Origin: Chara braunii
Lineage: Eukaryota > Streptophyta > Charophyceae > Charales > Characeae
Assembly (NCBI GenBank): GCA_003427395.1
Contig: BFEA01000600.1
Coordinates: forward strand, 433,064-474,529
Length of the DNA: 41,466 nucleotides
Direction of reading: 5' to 3'
Part shown: in pieces, positions 1 through 10,157 of the stretch
Position numbering within the stretch: the first letter of the stretch is position 1
Layout of the letters: every line of letters starts with the position of its first letter
Position numbers and translations under genes: made by a program
The notes under the pieces: model-generated
Seen by the model: only the letters and a program-made list of their open reading frames with translations
The model's database searches: none
What the model was told of the DNA's origin: nothing

Positions 1-191
1 GTATGTGAACAGTGAGATGTTTGGGCGCTGAAGTCGCCATAGCCAATTAAGAGTGAACTCGTGCCTGAAAGCCATTTCTCTGAGTTTTGAGTGGGTGCAT
101 GTTGCCAGTATGCTACGTTGCTGTTTACATGCATGAAAAGTGTGTTTGAGAACGAGTCTGATTGCACATCTATTGGTGGGGAGCAGCACCT

Positions 192-210
192 GCTGGAAAT
201 CGGGTCCAGC
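192..210 (-). promoter_or_regulatory. LINE 3' UTR hairpin, copy in LINE-A
   Basis: On the minus strand this is a 6-bp stem (GCTGGA / TCCAGC) with a seven-base loop beginning CCC. It lies in a block of about 48 bases (167-214) that is nearly identical in three LINE copies of this window, although the surrounding sequence has diverged. In several LINE families a 3' stem-loop is recognised by the reverse transcriptase; that role is inferred here. Confidence 0.6.
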
Positions 211-519
211 GTCCCTAAACATTATGAAGGTCATCAGAACATGCAAATTGCTGCTGACTAGCAGCATTGATTGCCCTCCGACGAGGGGATTGACTGCCCA
301 TCTGTGTACTCAGTCCAGCATCCCTTCGCATCCTAGCATTTCACATGTTAATGCAAACCCCACTTCTAGTCCTATCTTTCTTCCGAGTACAATATGCTAA
401 TCTAATCCTTGAGAACAAATATACTTTGCTAGATATGGCTCTTCAGCCCTTCGTTGGGCCGCCTGATGCTATCCATAGGCTCTAGCAGTCTAGCTACTTG
501 TGAAACTGCTCCTCACTCT

Positions 520-579
520 CCCTCATACCACTGTCTCTTATACACATCTAGATGTGTATAAGAGACAGCCCTCATACCA
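520..579. other. Tn5/Nextera mate-pair junction adapter with flanking direct repeats
   Basis: Positions 531-568 are the 19-base Tn5 mosaic end CTGTCTCTTATACACATCT followed directly by its reverse complement, which is the Nextera mate-pair junction. An 11-base direct repeat (CCCTCATACCA) lies on either side, at 520-530 and 569-579. Tn5 makes a 9-bp target duplication, so the repeat may be that plus two chance matches, or a false join made during assembly. It is not native sequence. It also creates a spurious open frame beginning MCIRDS at 552. Confidence 0.97.
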
Positions 580-650
580 TGCCTTGCTTACAATGCGATT
601 TGCAGGGGGGGGGAAGAAGTCAGGGAATTGGTGCTTTGCCGCAATTGAAT

Positions 651-1319
651 TTAATCTTCTATCTTGGTCCAATCATTGAAGAGGAGTCTATAGTCTCTGG
701 TTATCTGCTCGTAGTCCTGCCCCTCCTTCTGCCCCTTTTCTCCTCCTTTGCATTCCACTTTTCTCATCCTCCCTCTCGTTTCCCCCCCGAGCCACTCTCT
801 GCAGAATCTTTGAATTTTTTCCTTTATTTCTTTTTGAGTATGGGTGTGTTTGATGTGCATTTTAACTTCCTCCCATCTTGCCATTATGTTTGTCTGTCTG
901 GATCTGTTGCTGTATGTTCTCCGTAAATTCTGGTCCTTCCAACCTCATTCCCTCCATCTCATAGGTGCAGCGTCGTCTCTATAGTGCCCATAAGACTGCC
1001 CTACGTCCTTGTATAAACATATTAAGGCTGAAGTCATCAGGCTGTTCCGAGGGCCGTATTTCCAACATCAGGGCCCTCCAGTCCAATGGCTTGGGTGTCC
1101 CTGTTCCCAGTTGGTCCCAGATTCTATCCCACCATCGTCAGAGCCAAACAGCGCCCGGACATCGAAGAAATATATGTTTCATTGTCTCATGTCTTTTTCT
1201 TGATGGGAATGCATTCGTGCATAATCTACACCAGGGTAAGGCAAGTCCTTTCCTTTCAAGGTTAGTCCTGTCAATCAGCCAATTGTTAGTTGGTAGGCAC
1301 CTGTGTTCCATTTGCCATT

Positions 1320-1320
<1 letters not shown>
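651..1320 (-). pseudogene. LINE-A ORF2 C-terminus: zinc-finger and tail
   Basis: The minus-strand frame resumes after the nested insertion with QWQMEHRCLPTNNWL, then a zf-RVT type finger: CRLC, a run of basic residues, and HIFLRCP. The plus-strand LINE at 8.8-10.9 kb has the same order (CPRC, ETIEHIFLQCP). The frame changes just after the finger, then continues through WWDRIW, GRRAVLWAL and a basic tail to YRLLFNDWTKIED and a stop at 651. The tail matches the end of the plus-strand copy (HLLFRNWMDI), so 651 is the probable natural end of ORF2. The finger is thought to bind RNA or target DNA during target-primed reverse transcription. In-frame stops show decay. Confidence 0.8.
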
Positions 1321-1357
<37 letters not shown>

Positions 1358-2070
1358 CTATCAATGTTAGTGTTGCTGATAAGAGCAGACACCACTAACA
1401 CCTGGGTAGGGACTCCATCTATTGGTGGGGAGCGTCACCTGCTGGAAACCGGGTCCAGCGTCCTTTTTACATAGTCTTTGATAAAAAAATGTGGGGATAA
1501 AAACTGCCTCTTCAGCCAAACCAGGCGGCCAGATATAACTATTAAATCTAGCAAAAAAGTTGTCTCCTGGAAATAGTCTAACAACTATCCCAACAATGTA
1601 GACAACTTTTTCTTGAGATTGCAACCAAAGTCTTGGATATCCAATATATGTTGCATTCATACTTTATTGAGGATACCATTGTGAATCCACCATTGCTAAT
1701 TCTGACGGGGGGAAGGGATCAGGAAAAAAATTTGGAGATCTGAGTATGGTTCCTGGAGGAAGCAAAAACCAGTCTTTGAAGCTCAAGAAGAAGTCTCGTT
1801 TTAAAATTTCCCCTGTTCTTCCTCCCCCAACCATTTCACTTCTCCCAGGCACCCTCCTTCAATTCCTCCCAACCAATTTTTATTGATTTTTTTAAATACA
1901 TTCAATTATGTCATTTTTTTTATGAAGATGTTGTATCTTTGATCGTATTACTGACCAATATGCTCTTATTTCTGTTTGTACAAATTGGATAATTAGTTCA
2001 GGAAATCCCATACCTTCAAGTCTTACATCTTCTCTTTCAAAGACACACCTCTTGTACCATAATGTCATAG
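1321..2070 (-). mobile_element. Nested 5'-truncated LINE copy with poly(A) tail
   Basis: An insertion of 750 bases splits LINE-A between the codons for NLVSL and QWQ, which are adjacent in the plus-strand relative at 9.4 kb. Its minus strand begins within the ORF2 tail (TLWYKRCVFEREDVRLEGM), runs on through GGGRTG and FPDPFPP, carries the shared hairpin at 1441-1459, and ends in 33 A residues (T on the plus strand, 1321-1353). It is a different subfamily from its host. No target-site duplication longer than about one base could be found: the host resumes with TAAGGAG at 2071. That is unusual for target-primed insertion. Confidence 0.85.
1441..1459 (-). promoter_or_regulatory. LINE 3' UTR hairpin, copy in nested LINE
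   Basis: Same 6-bp stem as at 192-210, with loop CCCGGTT on the minus strand. It lies about 90 bases upstream of the poly(A) tract of the inserted copy. Confidence 0.6.
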
Positions 2071-3267
2071 TAAGGAGACCAGGTTGGCAGGTTTGGATTT
2101 GCTGAATTGGAACCATTTAACTTTTCTCAGCGCTTCTTTGCTGATGTTCAAGTGATTCATCCATCTCGCTTCTACCCGGTCCCGCAGGTTAGTTTTCAGT
2201 CGGAGCATTCTGTATGTTGCTTTGACTGTGATATCAGATAGCGTTTTAGTGTTGGTTCTGCCCCTGCCTATTGTGTTCGTCCATACCCATTCCCAGGGGT
2301 CCAAGGGCAGTTGAGAAATCGGCGTGTCCGGGGAGAACGTCACCCATCTCTCGTCCTCCTTCAGCACTCTAATTCTTGAGAGTTCCTTCGCTTCGACTAG
2401 TTGTATCTGTTCAGGGATAACTTTTTGGAGTGAGTTATCATTGCAGATTGTGAAGATGTTTGCTGCCACCAGTCCTGTCGGGTCTCTGCGCACCGCATTG
2501 CCCACTTCTCCCTGATGACCCCAAATTAGTACCCAGTCCAAGTCTCGTATCGAGGGTCCCTTTCTCAAGATTTTTCACCTGTGCAGGGGAATGCATTCTA
2601 TCAAGTTTTCCAGGGTCTCCTCCGGTTTGTGGCAATACCTCAGTTTTTCCTTAAGTTGGTCTCTTGCGATCCAGTCCCTACTATCCACATCCCAGATGTC
2701 CCTAATTCTAAGGACCCTTTTTTTCACCCATCCTTTCCATGGGGAGTCCGTGCAATGCAGGACCTGACCTCGTGTGTTAGTTATCCTTGTATTCCCAAAT
2801 AATGGTTGTCGGGCCACCTCCTCCCATCTTTCTGGGTGGGTTTTGTCTGGCAGGGGGAGATTTTCCCATATCCGCAACAGGTTTGGCCAGAAGGGGTCAT
2901 TGTGCAGGTCCTTTCTTGCCTCACGTCTTGGTGAATTGACCTCGTCCGCATTTTCTCTTTGTGCTCGTCGCTGCGGGATTAGCCATTATCTGTTTTCAAT
3001 CCATGTGAGCGGGTTGATGTGGGCTGGTGTTTCCGGAGCTAATCTCGAGATCTGCTCTAGTGCCAGGTCTCTCCATGGGATATTCGGGCAGAAGAGCAAG
3101 CGCTTAAGCCATTGTATGGCCAAAGCCTTGACCTGTATTGTCGGATCGATGATACCCAGACCCCCTTTAACTTTAGGTTGGATAATCGCTAGCCATGCCA
3201 CTCTACTGATAACATTGTGTTTTTCGTGGTTCTCCGGCCACAAAAAGGCAACCAACTGTTGCTGCAC
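2071..3267 (-). pseudogene. LINE-A ORF2 region downstream of the reverse transcriptase
   Basis: Three frame-shifted minus-strand segments continue ORF2. The first (3267-2986) has the pattern FLWPEN, ISRVAWLAIIQPKVKGGLGI and LAIQWLKRLLF that follows the palm and thumb in plant-type LINE reverse transcriptases. The second (2877-2575) contains PWKGWVKKRVLRIRDIWD and LREKLRYCHKPEE-like sequence, matched by the plus-strand copy near 8.77-8.93 kb. The third (2568-2071) contains FSPDTPISQLPLDPWEW and KATYRMLRLKTNLRDRVEARW, matched at 9.18-9.36 kb. Together these form the connection region ahead of the zinc finger. Frame changes occur near 2570 and 2880-2990. Confidence 0.75.
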
Positions 3268-3416
3268 GACTTTTGGGGAGGGTTTGTCTAGCCCCCAAAT
3301 GGCCGATTTGTACCAAGAGAGGCGAGCACCATGTTGTTGATAACCAGGGCCCTGCCCATCAGTGAGGTATGTTTATCTTTCCATAGGGCTAGCTTCTCTA
3401 AGGGGGGCCTGGTTAT

Positions 3417-4450
3417 TCATTCATTATGGGTTGGTGGTCTGCCGAAGGCTGTCAACGAGACTCCCAAGACCCTGATTGGGGCTTCTTGCGGTAACCATCT
3501 AACCCTTGGTTGTTCGGGGGGTCTTACCGCCTGATGGTGGATCCACCAGCCTAGGGTCTTATTCCCCCAGTTAACTCTCATGTCGGATAAGGCACAAAAA
3601 CGGTCCATCATCTGTTGGACCCCTTCCATCGACTCTCGAGTTGCATCCACCATGAGGGTCAGATCGTCCGCAAACATGGAGCATACCGGGATAGCCTCTT
3701 TGGAAATTGAGGATAGTTGTATTCTGTGGATATCTCTGTGGGTTTTCAAATTTGCTGGTAGAGCTTCCATAATTATCACAAAGAGGTAAGGGGCTAAGGG
3801 ATCCCCTTGTCTGACGGACCTTTGTAGATTAATTGGTGGTGTCAGGTTGTCATTGACCATGACCCTAGTTGTTGCGTTCTTGTGGAGGATCTACACCCAC
3901 CGTCTAAAGTTGGGGCCAAAATTAATTTTTTCCAGGCATTTGTCCAAGAATATCCAGTCCACATGATCGTAAACCTTTTCAAAATCGATGAAGATGATTG
4001 TCGTGTTTTGTTTAGATTGCCTTGTTAGCTTGATCACTTCACTGACTAGCAGGATATTGTCCTGGATGTTCTTGTTTTCAATGAATCCCGTCTGGTTGGG
4101 ATGTATGATATCTTCCATGACTTTGGTCAGGCGGTTTGTCAGTGCTTTGGCCACCAACTTATAGACTACTATAAGGAGTGTAATTGGTCTGTAGTTTCTT
4201 ATGTTCGTCTTTGCTCCTTTTTTGTGTATGAGTGTTAAGACCCTTTGGCCTACAAATTCTCATGTCCTGCCTTCCTCCCACATTGCATTGTAGTACCTCA
4301 TCAAGTCTTGTGATATGTCCTCCCACATTTCTTCCCATTATTCCTTTGGCAGGCCATCTATCCCGGGGGTCTTTTCCTTTTCCATGAGCTTCAGTGTTGA
4401 CCATACCTCCTCTCTTGTGAGTGGATTTTCTAATAGTTCTTTTTGTTGCT
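3417..4450 (-). pseudogene. LINE-A ORF2 reverse transcriptase domain
   Basis: The domain reads, in order: TREEVWSTL and EKEKTPGIDGLP (motif 0/1), RVLTLIHKKG and NYRPITLL, LTNRLTKVMEDIIHPNQTGFI, IIFIDFEKVYDHVDW (motif A, catalytic Asp), RQGDPLAPYLFVI (motif B) and CSMFADDLTLMVD (motif C, FADD). These are hallmarks of a LINE reverse transcriptase that copies its own RNA at a nicked target. The catalytic aspartates are still present. Several stops interrupt the frame, for example between FRRWV and ILHKN and in PKE-stop-WEEMW, where relatives usually have Trp or Gln. The sequence downstream of motif C changes frame near 3417. Confidence 0.85.
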
Positions 4451-5217
4451 CAGACAGGGACCTGGTGAGGGGTAGCAGGAATTCATCAATTTATTTTAGT
4501 CGTTGCTGCTCTGGGTATGGCCCGCACTCCGATGTGAAGAGATGTTGAAAGAAGTCCATTGCTATCTTTGTGCAAGCTACTGTTGATGTGAGTAGCGGTC
4601 CATCCTGAGCCTTCGGGTCCTCCAGGGCTTCGATCGTCGTTCGGTCGAGCTTTGCTCTAGTCATTGCGAAAAATCTTGTGTCCATTGCTCCTTTTGCGTT
4701 GTATTTGTGCAGTTTTCCCCGGATCCTAATGCCTTGTCAGCGGTACTCCATTTTTTCCAGGATCTAGGCTTCTAGCGTTTGTATCTCATTAGTTATTTAT
4801 GTTAGTGTTGTGACGTTGCTCATGTCTTCTTTTTGCTGTTGAAGGTGTTGTAAGCTGTGTTGGAGGTTTGTTTCTTCCGCGTTGCGTCGAGCTGCAAGGA
4901 GTTTTGAGTATTCGTTGCACTTGCGGCCCAGGAATGTCAATCCGTTGTTGAACCATAGTATGTCATCCCGAATGAGATCCTTTTGCTAGTGCCAATAGGC
5001 CCAGACGTCTTTCAGATAGGTTTTGAAGCGGTCTATAGTTAGGAGGGATGTGTTGAGTTTGTAAAATCCCCTCCCCTGGTCTGGCTTCTTTCGAAACGAG
5101 AAGATGGTCAGACACATTGCATGGTCGAGGCCCGAGTGGGGGCTGCAGGGGAGTATTTCTGTCATTTGCAGGGCCCCTTGCAATTCATCTGAGATTAGAA
5201 TTAGGTCGATCCGCGAT
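4451..5217 (-). pseudogene. LINE-A ORF2 linker between endonuclease and reverse transcriptase
   Basis: The minus-strand translation contains SGLDHAMCLTIF, the position of the SDH motif that closes the EEP nuclease fold, with Ser apparently replaced. It then has FYKLNTSLL, WFNNGL, LGRKCNEYSKLLAARRNAEE, a Gln-rich stretch and DTRFFAMTRAKLDR (4685-4620). The region is largely in one frame with stops after VWAYWH and elsewhere. Order and content fit the linker of plant-type LINE ORF2; no separate function is assigned. Confidence 0.65.
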
Positions 5218-5971
5218 TTAGACGCGCTCCCTGACCGGTTCTTGCGGAAGCATGTAAAGTTGCGTCTGGTAGGGAATGCTTGTCTGAATGCATCTACGAG
5301 GTTGAGGGATTGAGTTAGATCTGCTATGGTCCTTTCGTCGAATAGGCAGGGAGATGGAATCTTTCATCTGTCTAGCCACCGGTCCGGTGCCGCTTTGAAA
5401 TCCCCCTGCCATTATTATTGGTATTCCCGTCGGCAGTTTTGCTTTTAGTCGTTCAAAGAACAACCGTATTTCCTTTAGCTCATTTGGGCCGTACACGTTC
5501 AAGATGCCGACCACTTCAATTTCCAGCATCGCGAGCATGTACACCCATCTCCCTTTCTCCTGGTCCGCCTCCCAATTGAGCGGTTCCACCCTAGACCTCG
5601 GGGGGAGCCAAATGACCACTCCTCCACTGCCGGGTTTCGGGGGGTGGGCTCGGTATGCCTAGTAAGGCCATATTTCATTGTGCACATGGTTGTGTTCCGA
5701 TGTGTCAGCCAGGTGGGTCTCCTGTAAGCATATGACGTCTAGCCAGTCTCTTCCTTCCACTCCCCGCATTAGCTCTGTGATCGCCCCTCCGTTTGGTTGG
5801 TTTTGCACCAGCCAATCCATTGACGTTTAGAGTGCGCAAATCGAGGTTTGTTGTTCTTTTGTTGAGTTTCCATTGTCTGTCCTTGTTATATAGCACGTCA
5901 ATTACATTCATCACTTTCTCTCCTCTTTCTCTCCCCCCCCCCTTTTTTTTATATATTAAAAGGAGAGTCAT
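5218..5971 (-). pseudogene. LINE-A ORF2 N-terminal EEP endonuclease
   Basis: The frame starts at 5971 and gives LDLRTLNVNGLAG, the first strand of an EEP nuclease. After a frame change near 5810 it gives WLDVICLQETHLAD, with the metal-binding Glu of the LQETH motif (about 5745-5705), then PGSGGVVIWLPP, GRWVYMLAMLE, GILNVYGPN and IPIIMAGGFQ. Family members normally have GGDFN at the last position, so the Asp/Asn pair seems lost here. The enzyme nicks target DNA to prime reverse transcription. This copy is not expected to be active. Confidence 0.75.
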
Positions 5972-6581
5972 GGTCCTTTGTCTAGTGGGCCGCCCTTCTG
6001 CAGGGTGCCGTTTGACAGCAATTTGATTAAAAAGGTTCTAATGTCTGCCTCTTCCCAGGGGTCACCGGCTTTGATCTTCAATAGTTGCAGCTGCATTATC
6101 ATCTCTTGACTGAACCAGTGAAAACCTTGCACTTTTGTCAGTTCATATCTCAAGTACACATCCTTAGCAGATAGTTTGTGCTCGCCGTATGATATCACCA
6201 GGGATGCAGAGGCGCCCTGCGGAAGGCGGTTCTGTAGCAATTGAGTTATATCCGATTTTAGCAGTGTGGCCCGTTTCCCCACGCAGAGAGAGAGAGGAGG
6301 AATGTCGAGTGACCTTTCATCGTAACTTCCCCGTGGGTCGCTGCTACGGGCGTTGAAAGACCTATTACCCAGGACTCTTCCCCACGCCTAACCGGTAATA
6401 AGATCAGTCCTTTTTCCACGGTTGTGGCCAGTGTCCCCCCTTTACCTAGTATGTGGTGGATTTTTTGTCGCTTGCTTATGAGGTCCGATCCGGGGGATCT
6501 GGGGGAGGGGCGCAGTTCTGTTTTTTTCCGGCTTCCTGCTGCGTGGTCCTTTCTGGTTCCCAGGCGGTAAGTGCCAAGCAC
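5968..6581 (-). pseudogene. LINE-A ORF1-like region
   Basis: Two minus-strand frames lie directly upstream of ORF2: 6581-6258 (basic, ending in GNGPHC) and 6282-5968 (LKSDITQLLQNRLPQGASASL to GGPLDKGP). They join if a frame change is allowed at the short GA run at 6285-6296. The second frame ends at TGA 5970-5968, sharing bases with the ORF2 start (ATGA, 5971-5968), a layout compatible with coupled translation. No RRM, coiled coil or zinc knuckle was recognised, so the ORF1 label rests on position only. Confidence 0.45.
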
Positions 6582-7260
6582 AGCCCATTCTCCTCCTTAC
6601 CGGTCCCACAATTTCCTTCATCTCTTTCTTGATCCCCCTTCTCCTTTTTTTCCCCCTTCTGCCTGTTCCTCCTCCTCCTTCTCCCCCTCTTCTGTTTGTT
6701 CCCTCCCCCCTACTTCCTTTCCCGTCGATTCATCCCTAATTACCAGTTTTTCTGTATCTTCCCCCCCCTTGTTGTTCGCCGTCTTTTCTGCTGCTTGTTT
6801 CCTTTCTCACTCCTCTCTCTCTTCTCCTTCTTCCAGTTTCTGGGTTTCAATGGGCAGGTAACTTGGACCGAACAGCAGTGATAGGCACCAGGGCTGATAG
6901 GTTGCCCAACCCTGGTGGAAGCAGAATCGGACAAGCCTTGTCGAATGGGAACTTCGGACGGCAGGCACAAACAATCTACTACAGGCCCGAGAGACTCCGG
7001 GCCGTAGGTTCATACAGGGTAGCACCCATTGAAGCAGTCTTACAGTCCTTCCCCTAGCTTACCCAAGGCCAGGCGGAACTCGGACTGGCCTGAGCGATTT
7101 ATACTCCTACCCTTACCTTAGGGTATAAGCCTTACCAGTATAGCCGCCAGACAGTTCTATCCGAATAGCAGTAGAACTCCAGCGGCCCTTACCTGTACCT
7201 ACTGTAGATACTAGACTCCACCCATTGACTAGACCCCCCCAGTCTGATAGTTGTGTAGTT
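6582..7260. other. CT-rich tract and unassigned sequence
   Basis: Positions about 6590-6850 are strongly pyrimidine-rich on the plus strand (purine-rich on the LINE strand) and could be 5' leader of LINE-A. From 6860 to 7260 the sequence is of ordinary complexity. No gene, RNA or element end was recognised. Confidence 0.5.
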
Positions 7261-7470
7261 CGCAATGTATGTGTATACCCGAAGGCTATGTATACTCTGT
7301 GTATCTATGTGTCAAGATGTACAGACAACACCATGTGTGGAAACTTGTGTATATACCCCGTAGGCCATGTGTAATTCGCAAGCTATGTAAATGTGCGAAA
7401 GTTGTGTGTGCTCTGTGAGTCAATGTATCGAGATGTATAGGCAGCATCATGTGTGTATATCGAAGAGAGA
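7261..7470. repeat. Two imperfect ~116-bp tandem units
   Basis: The block around CTCTGTG at 7295 recurs at 7411, an offset of 116 bases, including similar CAAGATGTA/CGAGATGTA and GCATCATGTGTG segments. Both units are rich in GTGTATA. They lie directly downstream, on the minus strand, of the tRNA-like head at 7508-7570 and may be the body of that SINE. Confidence 0.65.
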
Positions 7471-7507
7471 ACGGGGTAAGCTGGACAAGGAGTGCCCCAG
7501 CGTTCGA

Positions 7508-7570
7508 ACCAAGCTCGAACCCGTGACCTTGTAGCATGTAATCGAATGACTCTACCATGTGAGCGACTAA
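7508..7570 (-). mobile_element. tRNA-derived SINE head (second)
   Basis: The minus strand has an A-box-like stretch (TCGCTCACATGGTAGAG, near 7567-7551) and a B-box-like stretch (GGGTTCGAGCTT, 7522-7511) at tRNA-like spacing, with the order of D arm then T arm. No cloverleaf with a paired acceptor stem was seen, so this is a tRNA-derived promoter and not a working tRNA gene. It sits about 300 bases from a similar head in the same orientation. Confidence 0.5.
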
Positions 7571-7804
7571 TGGAAATGGCATGAATGTGTGATATGCCAG
7601 ACTAGGGAGATCAACAGAACACCCAAGACCAACACCCCCAAGCAACCCATGTGAAACCCGGAACCAACATACAACACAATGAACAACCCTTGGGTGGTGC
7701 GCAGGCAGTGTCTGTAATAGTACCGTTTGTCAGCCCAAGGGGAGTGTATGTCCAGCCATGCACCGATCTAACGCCCTGGCGGTGTCCATGTGCAAGGTTG
7801 GAAT

Positions 7805-7880
7805 TGAGTTTTGAACCCGCAACCTCATACCACAATGGGCATTTCCAACGGGTGCTCTAACCACTGAGCCACATCAACAG
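7805..7880 (-). mobile_element. tRNA-derived SINE head (first)
   Basis: The minus strand carries TGGCTCAGTGGTTAGAGC, a near-perfect pol III A box with D arm, at 7871-7854. A B box (GGGTTCAAAAC) follows at 7818-7808, about 40 bases further on. Acceptor-stem halves do not pair well, so it is read as a SINE head. The segment between this head and the next (7800-7575) would be SINE body; no tail was identified. Confidence 0.6.
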
Positions 7881-7889
7881 GAGGGGTCT

Positions 7890-8755
7890 GAGGATCAGGG
7901 TGTTATCTTGGCTCCACCATGGGCCCGGGGGTTTGGGGGGGGAGAGGAGAGGGATAGGTAAGGGTAGATTAAAGGGGGAGGGTTTACTGCCTGGACTGTC
8001 GATGTTAACCGAAAAACCACCTAGACTGTCGATGACCACAAAACTGCCAGAACTGTTGAAACCGCCAATACCTCTGCGTGGCCACTTGGACCCTCGGAGT
8101 CCGATCTGTCAATCTCGCCAGTATGTACTAGTCTATGGGGGTGACATGGTCGAGCCTGGGTACAACTAGCATATTTCCTATCACTATGGCACCCATACAA
8201 AAGTCCACACAGAGCGAAGTTCAACTTAAACTACCATAGGGCCGGGGCGCGCACGGAAGTCAGCCGAGCACTAGCTAACGACGCGTCACGGGTTGACACG
8301 ACGCCATAGCTGAGCCGGGAGATCTGCAAGGAGGAGCCCGGTCACGGGCTTTCGTTCCAAGCGGTTCTCCCTGCTCCCGTGATAGCCTCCATGATCATCG
8401 TCGTTGTATGGGCGGCAAAAAGGCGTCGGTGTCATTGACAAGATCTCAACTGCCACCGGTGGAGGGCAGCGGAGGGAGCTTGATGTTGTTGACCAAACTG
8501 CGTGCACTAGGTGAAAACAGAGGCGTCACAGAGCGGCTTCTTTAACAATGATAATCGTCTGTGTCTTCACTGCTATTCAGAAGGGGAAGCATGATCAACT
8601 GCGAAGAAGCTACCTGAATACTACATAGCCACGTGGACGAAGTAGCGAAGATTCTAGGCGTCAGGGTGAGAGCTCCGAAGGAGAATGGAGGGTGGGGGAG
8701 GGAATAGGTAAATATATAAAATAGTTCCACGTGGACGAAGGGGATAGGTATTTTC
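7890..8755. other. No gene recognised
   Basis: Mixed-complexity sequence. The only regularity noted is the 14-base string CCACGTGGACGAAG, present near 8629-8642 and again at 8728-8741, just before the second LINE begins. No coding pattern was convincing on either strand. Confidence 0.5.
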
Positions 8756-8759
8756 GCAT

Positions 8760-10157
8760 AAGTGGCTTTGTGCTTCAGATTCCCTGTGGAGGGGTTGGGT
8801 AAAAAACGGGGTGATGCGGGTGGGTGATATCTGAGATAATGCCAGAAAGGATTGGAAGCTACCAGAACAATTGAGGGAGGAGCTGCGTTACTGTCATAAT
8901 ACGGATGCATCACTAAAAGAAATTATACAGGCCCTCCCGCTAGGTTGGCTTCCTATCCTGCGGCGAGGGTGTGGGTTAAAGGAAGGGGACTTGGTGGGGG
9001 AGGCAAGAGTGAAAGGTTGGGTAGGTCTGGTACACCTCCTCAGGCCCAACAACGCTCTGATCGAGAAATACAATGTGGGAAGAGACAATCGTCTGGCTGG
9101 AAGTACGGACCCCTTGGTGTGGATTGAAAAAAGACAACTACACATAGTGAGAGTCCAGGAGGATGGGGAGGAGCGGCGGGCTAAGTGCCCTGAAACCCCA
9201 ATAGAGCGGTTACCCCTGGACCCTGAGGAATGGTCTTGGACGCCCGAGAGAGCCCCGGTATTTGGAGTGCCCCAAAACAAGAGGCTTTCTAAACTTTCAA
9301 TAAAAGCAACTTATAGGATGCTCCGACCGCAACGGAATCTAAAGGTTACTGTGGTCGATAGGTGGTTCCACGACTGCAAATCCAGACCTGCCAAGATTAC
9401 GTCCCTCCAGTGGCAAATTATGCATCGCTGTCTTCCAACAAATAATTGGCTGATTGACCACTCACAGTTAAAGCAACTGGGCAGGGCCCTCCCATGGTGT
9501 CCGCGCTGCACTGAGAATTTCCCAGCTAGAAAAAGAACAGAGACAATTGAGCACATTTTTCTTCAATGTCCAGCAGTGACACTTACGTGGAGGTGGTGAG
9601 ATAGGATTTGGAAACAAATGGTCCCCCAAATCTCATGGCCATGGGACTGGAGATCCCTCCAACTCGGACACTGTCCGACATTCCAAGGGGACATTTTTGT
9701 AAGAAACATGTTCCACCTTGGCAGACGAGCGGTACTCTGGACTCTACGGTGGCAGCGTTGCGCCTTGGTTCTCGATCATGTGAGAGTGGAAGGAGAGGAA
9801 AGTCGAGAACATTTCAAGCAACATTTTCAACGAGAGCTTTAACGTCAGTGGGGGAAAACCAAAAAGGTTTTTAACTCCCTACATAGAAAGAAGGACATTA
9901 GGTAACGAATTGTAAGGTTTTTCAAGGACTAGTTAGGAGGGGAACGAGGGGGATGGGTGGCAGAGGTGCGATGGTCAGGGGGCGGGCCAGAGAGGAGGGG
10001 ACCCTATGAAGATGGGATGGAAACGGATTTCCCTCGGGACTACCACCTCCTTTTTAGGAATTGGATGGATATTGGCCCAGAAAGCCCCATGAGGCCGACA
10101 AAGGACTTTCTGGATCCTTTTCCACCACACCCTTTAGACCTAGAAATCAAAGTATGA
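8760..10157 (+). pseudogene. LINE-B ORF2 C-terminal half
   Basis: A TGA at 8832-8834 replaces the Trp of the DIWD motif seen in LINE-A, and a frame change lies near 8770. From 8871 to 9599 the frame is open for 242 codons: LREELRYCHNTDASL, LDPEEWSWTPE, SIKATYRMLRPQRNL, SLQWQIMHRCLPTNNWL, CPRC and TETIEHIFLQCP (zinc finger). Further frame-shifted pieces give GRRAVLWTLRWQR (9722-9760), LGGERGG, and the tail YHLLFRNWMDI to FLDPFPPHPL (10040-10140). It retains no nuclease or polymerase motif and is a dead remnant. Confidence 0.8.

Larger units (their letters stand above)
160..6581 (-). mobile_element. LINE-A, APE-type non-LTR retrotransposon, decayed
   Basis: Reading the minus strand from high to low coordinates gives the usual LINE order: an ORF1-like region, an exonuclease-endonuclease-phosphatase (EEP) endonuclease, a reverse transcriptase with an FADD box, a C-terminal CCHC-like zinc finger, a basic tail, then a 3' untranslated region holding a hairpin at 192-210. 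The frame is interrupted by in-frame stops and frame changes, so it cannot encode a working protein as assembled. It is interrupted by a related LINE (1321-2070) and by an adapter sequence (531-568). The outer limits are not exact: no poly(A) tail or target duplication was found at the low-coordinate end, and the 5' end is placed at the limit of the ORF1-like frame. Confidence 0.85.

Noticed and set aside
8629-8741. 14-base string CCACGTGGACGAAG repeated as a target duplication
   Set aside because: Both copies lie on the same side of LINE-B, so they cannot flank it.
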